Below are positions 27,343-34,858 of a DNA stretch of 43,895 nucleotides, one piece after another. This DNA comes from Acidobacteriota bacterium (lineage in GTDB: Bacteria; Acidobacteriota; Terriglobia; UBA7540): positions 1 through 43,895 of the forward strand of contig QHZN01000016.1 in assembly GCA_003225365.1 (NCBI GenBank). The letters run 5' to 3'. Position 1 is the stretch's first letter. The number at the start of each line of letters is the position of its first letter. The translations under genes were made by a program, and so were the position numbers. The notes under the pieces are model-generated. The model ran no database searches. It saw only the letters and a program-made list of their open reading frames with translations, and was not told the DNA's origin.

Positions 27343-27714
27343 ATGAAAAAACTAAGACTGCTGACCGCAGGCCTTGCATTTGTTGCGCTGCTGGGTCTTG
27401 CATCGCTGATCGTCAAGGCTCAGGATGTGGTTAAAGTTGCTCCGAAGAGCTGCAAGGTGCTCCTCGAAAACGATCAAGTGCGGGTGGTGCGTTGTGTGGA
27501 AAAACCCGGCGAAAAGCTGGAAATGCATTCGCATCCGGCCAATATCGTCTACGCCCTAACTTCCAGCAAAGCGAAGTTCACTTTACCGGATGGCAAGACG
27601 GAAGAGCGTGAACTCAAGGCTGGTCAGGCCGTTTGGTCAGACGCTGTGACGCACAGTTCGGAAAACGTAGGAACAACGGAAAGTCGCGCTCTGGTTATTG
27701 AACTGAAGAAGTAA
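27343..27714 (+). CDS. Secreted single-domain cupin protein
   Basis: This 123-residue protein has a signal peptide (LLTAGLAFVALLGLASLIVKAQ) and one cupin fold. The first cupin motif appears in PGEKLEMHSHPANIVYALTSSKAKF, with two His and a Glu as possible metal ligands. The second is in AGQAVWSDAVTHSSENVGTTESRALVIE, with a single His. AGGAGGTCACC precedes the ATG, an excellent ribosome site. Small exported cupins of this kind are common in Acidobacteriota, and their substrates are not known. It follows skp after 189 bases and probably has its own promoter. A short dyad, GCTCGGTCGAGC, lies after the stop near 27727, but it has only a weak T-rich tail. Confidence 0.85.
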   Translation: MKKLRLLTAGLAFVALLGLASLIVKAQDVVKVAPKSCKVLLENDQVRVVRCVEKPGEKLEMHSHPANIVYALTSSKAKFTLPDGKTEERELKAGQAVWSDAVTHSSENVGTTESRALVIELKK

Positions 27715-27931
27715 AAACCATCATCAAGCTCGGTCGAGCCCCCGCGTTGGTTGTTTCTTGTCGCAAACCGGAAGCGGCGCGACGACAAGCGGCAAACTCC
27801 CGATGGTCGCGTTGTGTGGGCGCCATCTAATCCTCAGTTCTCGTTGTATGGAGAACCTGCTACGCGCGGTGGCGCCAAGCCGCTGATTTCTCATTAAGAG
27901 GGGCGCCGTGCTTCGGCCGCCAAGCCCGGAG

Positions 27932-29362
27932 CTATCCAGGGTCGCCGGGCTCAGCATGAATGTTGACTTTGGAGATTTGCGGAAAACTCCTGCGAAATCT
28001 CAGCTCCAAGTCTTCCGTGATGTCATGGACGCGGGTGAGCAGGAGATCGGGATCGAGCGTTGCGTGCAAGCTTACCACCACGCTGGTGCCGACCTGGTGA
28101 ACCTCCACGGCGTGGCAATCCACCAGCCCGGGCGTCTCGCGGGCGATCCCGAGCAACTCCCGTTCCATGGCCGTCTGCGCGGACTGGGCCTCGTCTCCGG
28201 ATTCCAACTGGGTCGGGCGCGGCTCGACGTGGATATTGACTTCCGAGACCTCCGGGACCTCGGCCTTGATTTGGCCCTCCAAGCGTGAAGCCTCGTCGTG
28301 AGCCGCCTTGAGCGTCAGCGCGGGATCGAGTTCCAGGTCCATGCTGACGTTGATCTTGCCCTTGAACTCGAGCGCCCGGACGTCGTGGACCTGGAAGTTT
28401 GAACGATGGGCGACCGCGCGCACCCTCTCCACCAAGTCCCGCGAGTCCGGGGTCTGAGGCGAGGCGTGGATCACCACGTCCGCGGTGGGAAAGTCTTTGT
28501 GGACATTGGCTTCGACCACGTTCATCACAGCTTGCGCGTGCTCGAGGGAAGTATTGCTCTGGAGAATCAGGTGCAAGTCGGCGAACACCCGCCCGCCGCT
28601 CTGTCGCACGCGGACACGCTCGGGGCGCAAGACTCCAGGAACAGAACGCGCGGCCTCCTCGATCCGCAGTGTGGTCCCTTCCGGAGCCGCATCCACCAGC
28701 GCGTCCACGGTCCGCTTGCCGAGCCGCAGGCTGATATAAACGATAATCCCGGCAACCACCAGCGCAGCTAGCGGGTCGGCGTCGAGCAGCCAGGGGATCT
28801 TCCGCTGCTCCGCGATGGTCACGAAAACCAGCCCCAGAATAACCACGCTCGAGCTGTACACATCCGTCAAGAAATGCAGGGCGTCGGCCTCCAGCGCCTG
28901 ACTGTTGTATTTCCGCGCCACCCGAAACAGCGCCCGCGACCGAAACGTGTCGAGGGTGAGCGAGATAAACATCACCCCGAACGCCCAGAGCGAGGGCTCG
29001 ACGTGAACTTCCAGGAAGAAAAGCCGGCGCCCCGCCTCGACGACAATCCAGGCGCAAGTCAACATCAATAGCGCCGCCTCGATGAAGCCCGAAAGGTGTT
29101 CGACTTTCCCGTGACCAAAGGGGTGAGATGGATCGGCCGGCTTGTCCGCGACGCGGACTGAAACCAGCGTAACCGTAGCCGCCACCAGGTCCAGGCCGGA
29201 GTGGGCCGCCTCGGAAAGAATTCCCAGGCTGCGCGTGGCGACGCCCACGACGAGCTTGAGTGTGACCAGCAACAGCGCCGCAAGCACGGAGGCGAGCGCC
29301 GCCTTCTGCTTCTCTCGGGGCCATACGCCCCGCTCCAACGTCGCCAGACGTGAGGCATTCAT
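27932..29362 (-). CDS. Cation diffusion facilitator with three C-terminal repeats
   Basis: This is a metal-ion/proton antiporter of the CDF family with 476 residues, longer than the usual 300. Six helices occupy about 20-210, with the metal site residues in TM2 (SEAAHSGLDL) and TM5 (EADALHFLTDVYSS) and the inter-helix motif DPSHPFGHGKVEHLSGF. The cytoplasmic part holds three successive ferredoxin-like modules. Each ends in a similar strand: FPTADVVIHASP, VPEVSEVNIHVEP and FPQISKVNIHAEP. Normal CDF proteins carry one such module as a dimer and metal sensor. His in TM2 suggests Zn or a related divalent metal, but this is not certain. It is convergent with the cupin gene and is transcribed after the RhaT-like gene on the same strand. 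Confidence 0.9.
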   Translation of the reverse strand: MNASRLATLERGVWPREKQKAALASVLAALLLVTLKLVVGVATRSLGILSEAAHSGLDLVAATVTLVSVRVADKPADPSHPFGHGKVEHLSGFIEAALLMLTCAWIVVEAGRRLFFLEVHVEPSLWAFGVMFISLTLDTFRSRALFRVARKYNSQALEADALHFLTDVYSSSVVILGLVFVTIAEQRKIPWLLDADPLAALVVAGIIVYISLRLGKRTVDALVDAAPEGTTLRIEEAARSVPGVLRPERVRVRQSGGRVFADLHLILQSNTSLEHAQAVMNVVEANVHKDFPTADVVIHASPQTPDSRDLVERVRAVAHRSNFQVHDVRALEFKGKINVSMDLELDPALTLKAAHDEASRLEGQIKAEVPEVSEVNIHVEPRPTQLESGDEAQSAQTAMERELLGIARETPGLVDCHAVEVHQVGTSVVVSLHATLDPDLLLTRVHDITEDLELRFRRSFPQISKVNIHAEPGDPG

Positions 29363-29449
29363 CAGGCTGCGATTATATCCCGACAGGCACGGCTTGAAAC
29401 GGGCAAGCGCCCCGACGGTCCGAGGAGAGGCCGAGAGGCGCTCAGAGCT

Positions 29450-30442
29450 TCAGCGCCCTCCTTGGCCGATCAGGAAAGCCGCCGCGGCTAATACCGCGCT
29501 TCCGACAAGCATCTTCCGGACGACCGCTCGGGGAGCCCCCCGCCACTCGCCAAGAACCAGGCCCCAAGCGTTGGAAGTTAGAATAATCAGAGCGATAAAC
29601 ACCGGCCAGCCAATGCTGTATCCGATTCGGCCCAGCATCGAAGAGCTTCGACCGTAGATAAAGATACTCGATATCCAAAGCATGCTCATCACAACGACCT
29701 GCACGGCATCGAGCGCCGACCCGGGCTGGCGATAGACTCCGAGCGTCCTTCGATGAATCATGCGGTAGAGACAAAAACCGGCCTGAACGAGCGCCGCAGC
29801 CGAGAGAAAAACCGCCCAGGCAAGGTAAGTTTGAACAGAGAACCCGCCAGTTCCGGGTCCCAATACGGGCTTCAGAAGATAGGTACCATATTGAATTCCG
29901 AAATTGAGCGTGGGAGCGAGAATGCCTCCAACAAGAGCGATGACCAAGCCCTTGCGAAAGCGCGCGTCGCTCGGGCCGGCTCCCTCGCCCTTGGCCCGCC
30001 CCGACTGGGCGCACACGATCACCCCGACAACCATCACGGCCAGTCCGCCTAGAAAGAAAGCGTCCCGTTGGTCAGCGAGAGAAATGGCTCGCGTCCAAAT
30101 GAGCGGGATTATCGCGCCTAAAACGATCGAAAGTCCGAGTTGGATTGCGAACCCCAGAGCAATCCCCAGTAGGTCCACCGCCGCGCCATATAGCAGCGAC
30201 CCGACCGCGAACAAAATGCCCCACCCTATCAACCCCAGCCACCCCCGGAGCGGAACCGCGCTGATGATTCCTCTCCAATGGGGGACCAGGATGACGACCA
30301 GCGCCCAAGGCCAAACGGCCATGGCCAGGAGCGAATGGACCATCCAGATCTGGTGGAACTTCCAGACGCGTGCCGTCTTGAGTGGAACAGCGAAGCTGCC
30401 GTTCAGTATTCCTGCAATCAGGACGCCAATCCAGTTCAGCAT
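29450..30442 (-). CDS. RhaT-like sugar:proton symporter
   Basis: This inner-membrane transporter of 330 residues has about ten helices, in the drug/metabolite transporter superfamily. It resembles L-rhamnose permease RhaT: IGVLIAGILNGSFAVPLKTARVW at the start, then KFHQIWMVHSLLAM, LIGWGILFAVGSLLYGAAVDLLGIALGFAIQLGLS and GGILAPTLNFGIQYG. No rhamnose catabolic gene is near, so the substrate is uncertain. A related hexose or deoxyhexose released by secreted glycosidases is plausible. The start at 30442 has AGGTGG shortly upstream. It shares the strand with the CDF gene downstream, with an 87-base gap. Confidence 0.85.
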   Translation of the reverse strand: MLNWIGVLIAGILNGSFAVPLKTARVWKFHQIWMVHSLLAMAVWPWALVVILVPHWRGIISAVPLRGWLGLIGWGILFAVGSLLYGAAVDLLGIALGFAIQLGLSIVLGAIIPLIWTRAISLADQRDAFFLGGLAVMVVGVIVCAQSGRAKGEGAGPSDARFRKGLVIALVGGILAPTLNFGIQYGTYLLKPVLGPGTGGFSVQTYLAWAVFLSAAALVQAGFCLYRMIHRRTLGVYRQPGSALDAVQVVVMSMLWISSIFIYGRSSSMLGRIGYSIGWPVFIALIILTSNAWGLVLGEWRGAPRAVVRKMLVGSAVLAAAAFLIGQGGR

Positions 30443-30531
30443 GCGCCCACCTGGGGGTTGAAAGCAGAAATTGAATCGAAACGGACCGCCGCAATAAGCT
30501 ATGCAGCTTTTCGGTAGTGGGTCAGTTTGCC

Positions 30532-30598
30532 GTAGCGACGCTCTATGAGCGCCGAAGATGCCGCGGAATCAGCACCGGCGGTCATAGACCGCCGCTAC
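30532..30598. repeat. REPIN-like hairpin doublet
   Basis: GTAG (30532) heads a first stem, CGCTC with GAGCG (30539-30551, extended to 8 bp with one mismatch). A perfect 8-bp stem, CGGCGGTC (30576-30583) with GACCGCCG (30587-30594), ends in CTAC (30595-30598). It lies in the divergent RhaT-thioesterase interval. Confidence 0.7.
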
Positions 30599-30637
30599 AG
30601 AAACTCAAATTGAACCTCTACGACCTTTTCGAGCGGG

Positions 30638-30666
30638 TTGCAATGGGTCTGCCGGTCGAATAGTAT
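30638..30666 (+). promoter_or_regulatory. Sigma-70 promoter for the thioesterase gene
   Basis: TTGCAA (30638-30643) and TAGTAT (30661-30666) are 17 bases apart. The leader to the ATG at 30755 would be about 80 bases. Confidence 0.5.
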
Positions 30667-30754
30667 AGGCAGGCCGTTTCGCAAACGCAAAATTACTGAT
30701 CGCCGGCCTCCATGTGGTCAAGATTTCCGCCCCGGAAGGTGAGAACCCCGAAAC

Positions 30755-31276
30755 ATGGCAAAACTGAAAGGCAAGCCGGTCGCCGAATCCGAGGTCGAGA
30801 TGATTGAAGTCGCCCTGCCAAACGACGCCAACCCCCTCGGCAATGTCCTCGGCGGGCGGGTGATGCACTTAATTGACATGGCCGGGGCCGTAGCGGCGCA
30901 CCGCCATTCGCGCAGCATCCTGGTGACCGCTTCGGTAGACTACCTCGATTTTGTCCACCCCATTCGCGTCGGACAATTCATCATTTTGCGGTCGCACGTC
31001 ACCCGGGCTTTTCACACCTCGATTGAGGTGGAAGTAAGAGTTTTCCGCGAAAACTACTTGACGGGCGAAAGGTTGCAGACCAGCTCCGCCTTCGTCACTT
31101 ACGTGGCGCTCGACGAGGCTGGGCACCCGAAGCCTGTCCCGCCGGTGATTCCGCGGACGCGTGAAGAAAAACGACGGTACCGGGAGGCGGAAGAGCGCCG
31201 CCGACGCCGGCTGGCCATGGCGGAGCGCGCCCATCGCCGGTATTTTGAAAAGCTGCCATCCAAAAAACCGCGCTGA
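30755..31276 (+). CDS. Acyl-CoA thioesterase, hotdog fold (YciA/BACH type)
   Basis: It hydrolyses acyl-CoA to free acid and CoA. The 173-residue protein has the family motif PNDANPLGNVLGGRVMHLIDMAGAVAAHRHS, in which Asn and Asp act in catalysis. ILVTASVDYLDFVHPIRVGQFIILRSHVTRAFHTSIEVEV, FRENYLTGERLQTSSAFVTYVALDEAGHP and PPVIPRTREEKRRY follow in the usual order. The C-terminal 35 residues are a highly basic helix rich in Arg and Glu (EAEERRRRRLAMAERAHRR), longer than in typical members. GGAAGGTGAG lies upstream of the ATG. The ridA gene follows by 39 bases on the same strand, so the two may be co-transcribed. Confidence 0.9.
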   Translation: MAKLKGKPVAESEVEMIEVALPNDANPLGNVLGGRVMHLIDMAGAVAAHRHSRSILVTASVDYLDFVHPIRVGQFIILRSHVTRAFHTSIEVEVRVFRENYLTGERLQTSSAFVTYVALDEAGHPKPVPPVIPRTREEKRRYREAEERRRRRLAMAERAHRRYFEKLPSKKPR

Positions 31277-31315
31277 GGTCTTTGGGCGAAAGCGTGCGCC
31301 CTGGGGGAACCGACG

Positions 31316-31705
31316 ATGAAAGTCAAACGAACGAAGATTTTTTCCGGGACGCCCTGGGAGCCGAAGGTAGGCTACGCCCGCGCCGTCCAGGTGGGCGAGA
31401 CAGTGTACGTCTCCGGGACCACGGCGACTGACCCTTCGGGTAAGATCGTGGCCGTGGGTGACGCTTACGCCCAGACCGTCCAAACCATTCGGAACATCGA
31501 AAGCGCCTTGCTGCGCCTGGGGCTGAACCTGGAGAATGTCGTCCGCACGCGCATTTACGTCCGGGACATCAGCCGCTGGGAGGAGGTGGGCCGCGCTCAC
31601 GCCGAGCTCTTCGGCGAGGTGCATCCTGCAACCAGCATGGTGGAGGTCAAGGGCTTCGTGGACCCGGAGATGCTGGTCGAAATCGAGGCCGTGGCAGTAT
31701 CCTAA
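31316..31705 (+). CDS. ridA: RidA family enamine/imine deaminase
   Basis: This 129-residue protein is of the RidA/YjgF family, which hydrolyses reactive enamine and imine intermediates released by PLP enzymes. It reads [35 protein letters not shown], then [35 protein letters not shown], and ends [27 protein letters not shown]. The Arg that holds the substrate carboxylate in classic RidA is plausibly the one in VVRTRIYV, and the usual C-terminal Glu is present in VEIEAVA. GGGGGAACC lies just before the ATG. A PLP-dependent enzyme gene follows 83 bases downstream. That fits the known task of RidA, although the PLP enzyme appears to be exported. Confidence 0.9.
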   Translation: MKVKRTKIFSGTPWEPKVGYARAVQVGETVYVSGTTATDPSGKIVAVGDAYAQTVQTIRNIESALLRLGLNLENVVRTRIYVRDISRWEEVGRAHAELFGEVHPATSMVEVKGFVDPEMLVEIEAVAVS

Positions 31706-31788
31706 CTATCTTCAAGCCCCGATGGTGATCGCGCGGCCATCTCCGATGCCCGTGAGAGCCCCGGCGAATTTCGTTGCGAGGTTTCGTC

Positions 31789-33084
31789 ATGCCCACACGC
31801 CGCCGTTTCTTTCGTAACTTTGCCGTGGCGCCGCTCGTAGCGGCAGGCGCCGGTGCCAAAGCCCAACCCGCAGTGCCTTTCGCCCCAGGCCCCCCACCTT
31901 GGCCGGATGATTCCGACCCCCAGTTTTGGGATCGGTTGCGCGAACAGTTCTATCTCAAGCCCGGCGAAGCTTACTTCAACACCGGCACGATCGGCGCGAC
32001 GCCGCGGCCCGTGCTCGAGCGCGTGATCGAGGACATGCGAACGCTTCAGGCCACCCTCACGCGCTGGGACTGGAGCCCTTTCATGCCGAATTGGATCAGC
32101 GGCTACTCGCCCGAAGTGCCGCTGCGGCAAAAGCTCGCCAAGCTGGTCAACGCGGACGCCATGGAAATTGGGCTCATCCAGAACGCCACGATGGGGATGA
32201 ACTTCCTCTCCCATGGGCTCGACCTGAAATCGGGCGATGAAGTCATCACCACCAACCAAGAGCATCCGGGAGGCGTGTGCGGCTGGCAATTGCGGGCCAA
32301 ACGCGACGGGGTTGTCTGGAAACAGATCCAGATGCCCGTGCCGGCGAACGATCCCGACGAGCTGGTCCGCCTGTACGCCCAAGCCATCACGCCCCGGACG
32401 CGCGTGCTCTCCTTCCCCCACATCATTTCCCCGACGGCGGTCGTCATGCCGGTCAAGCGCCTTTCCGCGCTGGCGCACGACCACAAGTGCCTCGCGGTAG
32501 TTGACGGCGCGCACGGCGTCGGCCAGGTCGAAGTGGATATGAAGGATATTGGGTGCGACGCTTATTTCGCGAGCCCCCACAAATGGTTGCTCGCGCCGCC
32601 CGGTAACGGCATGCTTTACATCCCGCGCGAGCGCCAGGACCAGTTCTGGACCACCCTCGATAGCTCCGAATGGGACAACCACAAGGACGGGATGTACCGG
32701 TTCATGCAGTATGGGACGGGGAATATGTCGCTGCTCGCAGGCCTGGACGCCGCAATTGACTTCCATTACCGCATTGGGCCCGAAAAAGTGCGCGCGCGGA
32801 TCCGCTCGCTGGCCGATCGCCTGCGCAACGGCTTGCAGCAAATCCCCTCCGCCAGGATCAGTTCTCCGGTGCACCCGGAGCTTGCCGGAGCGATCGTGGT
32901 GCACAGAATCGAAGGGGTGCCGGCGCAGAAACTTCAGGATGAGCTTTGGTTGCGAGGACAGCTCCGCGTCCGATCCGTGGGCGACGCGCTCGGCGTCCGC
33001 CAGTCCTGCATGATCTATAACAGTGAAGCCGAAATTGACGCCACGCTTGAAATCGTGAAGGCGCTGGCGGCCAAGCTTGCCTGA
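31789..33084 (+). CDS. Tat-exported class V aminotransferase-like PLP enzyme
   Basis: This 431-residue PLP enzyme is of the isopenicillin N epimerase/cysteine desulfurase fold. ATG 31789 with GAGG seven bases upstream is preferred to TTG 31774. The N-terminus MPTRRRFFRNFAVAPLVAAGAGAKA is a twin-arginine signal (RRRFF), implying export of a folded, cofactor-loaded protein. Core motifs are YFNTGTIGATPRPVLE, IQNATMGMNFLSHGLDLKSGDEVITTNQEH, SFPHIISPTAVVMPVKRLSALAHDH, VVDGAHGVGQVEVDM and the PLP lysine in FASPHKWLLAPPGNGMLY. No mobile catalytic Cys typical of desulfurases stands out, so epimerase or lyase chemistry is more likely. The substrate is unknown. It follows ridA closely on the same strand. 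Confidence 0.88.
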   Translation: MPTRRRFFRNFAVAPLVAAGAGAKAQPAVPFAPGPPPWPDDSDPQFWDRLREQFYLKPGEAYFNTGTIGATPRPVLERVIEDMRTLQATLTRWDWSPFMPNWISGYSPEVPLRQKLAKLVNADAMEIGLIQNATMGMNFLSHGLDLKSGDEVITTNQEHPGGVCGWQLRAKRDGVVWKQIQMPVPANDPDELVRLYAQAITPRTRVLSFPHIISPTAVVMPVKRLSALAHDHKCLAVVDGAHGVGQVEVDMKDIGCDAYFASPHKWLLAPPGNGMLYIPRERQDQFWTTLDSSEWDNHKDGMYRFMQYGTGNMSLLAGLDAAIDFHYRIGPEKVRARIRSLADRLRNGLQQIPSARISSPVHPELAGAIVVHRIEGVPAQKLQDELWLRGQLRVRSVGDALGVRQSCMIYNSEAEIDATLEIVKALAAKLA

Positions 33085-33295
33085 TTTCCCGCGACCCGGC
33101 GACTTCGTTCCCTCGAGTGTGGGCTTGTCCCTGCAAGGCAACTGGTGGCTCACGACAAGTTGGCTGAAATTCATCGAAGTTACCGCGAGCGGCTGGGCCA
33201 GGGCGAGCTGTTTTTGACACGACAGGACGGTGGGCATACGCTCTCGCGCGAAGAGAGAGGCCTAAATCGGAAATTCCGGCAATTAAGGAAAGGTC

Positions 33296-33961
33296 ATGAA
33301 AAAGTCACTGACGATGTTAGTGCTCAATCCAGCCTTCTGGGTCCAACTCACTCTCGCGTCACTGGCGTCCGCCCAAACCGTTGACCAGGTGATTCCGCAT
33401 AAGGTAAAACTGGAGTCCGTCGAGTACCTCGGCAAACACGCCGTAAAGATTACCGAAGATGGCCAGGTTGCCGATGGTGAGGCATACGCGATCGTGAAAG
33501 GGTCCACATTTCACAACGGCGCGATCGAGGTGGAACTGGCGGGGCGTCCCGCCGCGGGCGCCGGCGAAGGCGCGCGCGGCTTCATTGGAATCGCCTTCCG
33601 TCTTCAGGGCGACCAGTACGAGTACATCTACCTGCGCCCCACCAACGGCCGGGCGGACGATCAAATCCGCCGCAATCATTCCACGCAGTACGGCTCGCAC
33701 CCGAAATTCGGCTTCGCGGAGGCCCGCCAGCAGTCGCCGGAGAAGTACGAGAGTTACGTGGACCTGGAGCCGGGCGTTTGGACGCGCTACCGCATCATGG
33801 TCGAAGGCACGAAGGCACGCCTATATGTGCACGGTGCCAGCCAGCCCTGTCTGATTGTGAATGATCTCAAACTCGGTGATGCCTCGGGCGGCGTGGCCCT
33901 CTGGATCGGTCCGGGCACCGAGGGCTACTTCAGCGGTCTCGAGATTAAGGCCGCCAAGTAG
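33296..33961 (+). CDS. Secreted jelly-roll (concanavalin-like) domain protein
   Basis: This 221-residue protein has a signal peptide (LVLNPAFWVQLTLASLASAQ) and one beta-sandwich of the LamG/DUF1080-like type. It shows VEYLGKHAVKITEDG, FHNGAIEVELAGRP, GARGFIGIAFRLQGDQYEYIYLRPTNGRADDQIRRNHSTQY, then the strand WTRYRIMVEGTKARLYVHGASQPCLIVNDLKLGDASGGVALWIGPGTEGYFSGLEI. Such folds bind or cleave carbohydrates. No acidic catalytic pair can be named with certainty, so it may be only a sugar-binding protein. AAGGAAAGG lies just upstream of the ATG. The 211-base gap before it holds a possible TTGACA at 33214 without a good -10. Confidence 0.82.
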   Translation: MKKSLTMLVLNPAFWVQLTLASLASAQTVDQVIPHKVKLESVEYLGKHAVKITEDGQVADGEAYAIVKGSTFHNGAIEVELAGRPAAGAGEGARGFIGIAFRLQGDQYEYIYLRPTNGRADDQIRRNHSTQYGSHPKFGFAEARQQSPEKYESYVDLEPGVWTRYRIMVEGTKARLYVHGASQPCLIVNDLKLGDASGGVALWIGPGTEGYFSGLEIKAAK

Positions 33962-34104
33962 TTGCATAGATGCGACCGAGAGACAACGCGTGTCCCTGTG
34001 TCGCTGCACGAAGAATGATCGAATACGTGCACGTGCGTGTAACGGCCCAGCGCTGGGAATTTCGCACTAAATGATCCATCGGGTCCGATAATGGACATGA
34101 CGCA

Positions 34105-34701
34105 ATGGGCATATTGTTTGTGGAAGGAGCGGTCACCGGCATCACAGGGAAGCAGGAGAGCCTGCGGTTCCTGCTTGACAGCGGTGCAACCTATACCTTG
34201 CTTCCGAATGATACCTGGCGCTCCATCGGGCTCGTGGCGAAGCGCGCTGTGCGTTTTTCGCTCGCCGACGGCGCCTTGACCGAGCGCCAAGTGTCCGAAT
34301 GCCACATTACCATTCCCCAGGGAGAAGGTCATACCCCGGTCATTCTCGGCGAACGGGGTGATGAGCCGCTCCTTGGCACAATTACACTCGAAAACCTCGG
34401 CCTAGTCCTCAATCCCTTCTGCCGCACTTTACAGCCGATGCGGACGCTGCTCGCATCGCGAGTTGCTGAAAAGGTCGATTCAGCCATGCTGCGCCCCATT
34501 CGCTTCGCTCACAGTTCGACTTCGCTCACTGTCCCTGAGCGGAGTCGAAGGGAGGGCAGGCTCTTCGCTTGTCATTCTAATCCCGCAGTCGCGGGAGAAG
34601 AATCCCTTTCGTTGCGCGCTCAGGGTAGACTCCGCGAGGAATCTGCTTTTCAGGCCGAAGAGAAAGAGCTTAGATTCTTCGCTTCGCTCAGAATGACATG
34701 A
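34105..34701 (+). CDS. Retropepsin-like aspartic protease with a repeat-derived C-terminal tail
   Basis: This single-domain clan AA protease-like protein has its active-site motif FLLDSGATYTLLP at about residues 27-39, a flap-like LADGALTERQVSECHI and the second conserved segment PVILGERGDEPLLGTITLENLGLVLNP. Such proteins act as homodimers with one Asp per chain. Family members end shortly after the LNPFCRTLQPM segment (about residue 112). Here the frame runs on for about 85 codons, most of them repeat DNA: first the 45-bp element (read as HSSTSLTVPERSRREG), then a 129-bp element with TGTCATTCT/AGAATGACA ends (read as FFASLRMT at the end). The native stop codon seems to be lost. The domain itself looks intact. 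The start is an ATG without a clear ribosome site. Confidence 0.72.
   Translation: MGILFVEGAVTGITGKQESLRFLLDSGATYTLLPNDTWRSIGLVAKRAVRFSLADGALTERQVSECHITIPQGEGHTPVILGERGDEPLLGTITLENLGLVLNPFCRTLQPMRTLLASRVAEKVDSAMLRPIRFAHSSTSLTVPERSRREGRLFACHSNPAVAGEESLSLRAQGRLREESAFQAEEKELRFFASLRMT
34510..34554. repeat. 45-bp dispersed repeat, copy B
   Basis: Reverse complement of 11443-11487 with one mismatch in 45. It is translated as part of the protease C-terminal tail. Confidence 0.85.
34570..34698. mobile_element. MITE-like element with 9-bp terminal inverted repeats
   Basis: TGTCATTCT (34570-34578) and AGAATGACA (34690-34698) are perfect inverted ends around 111 bases that contain CCGCAGTCGCGGGAGAAG and GATTCTTCGCTTCGCTCAG. 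It has no gene of its own. Its right end supplies the last codons and the stop of the protease gene. Confidence 0.65.
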
Positions 34702-34858
34702 CGCAGACCCTTTTTCAGCAACCTCGTAGAAGGTGGCCCTCAACCTCTTGCTTGCCCTGATCGTCATTGCCTGCATCGATCGCCAAGCGCAGATCCTCAC
34801 TCTTACAGGCCTGTGTCAAGCACACGCTTGCGCATGAGTCTAATGGGGCGTCGCCCAT

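Noticed and set aside
33145-33384. 79-codon forward frame before the jelly-roll gene
   Set aside because: It overlaps the start of the secreted protein in another frame and has no recognisable sequence or good ribosome site.
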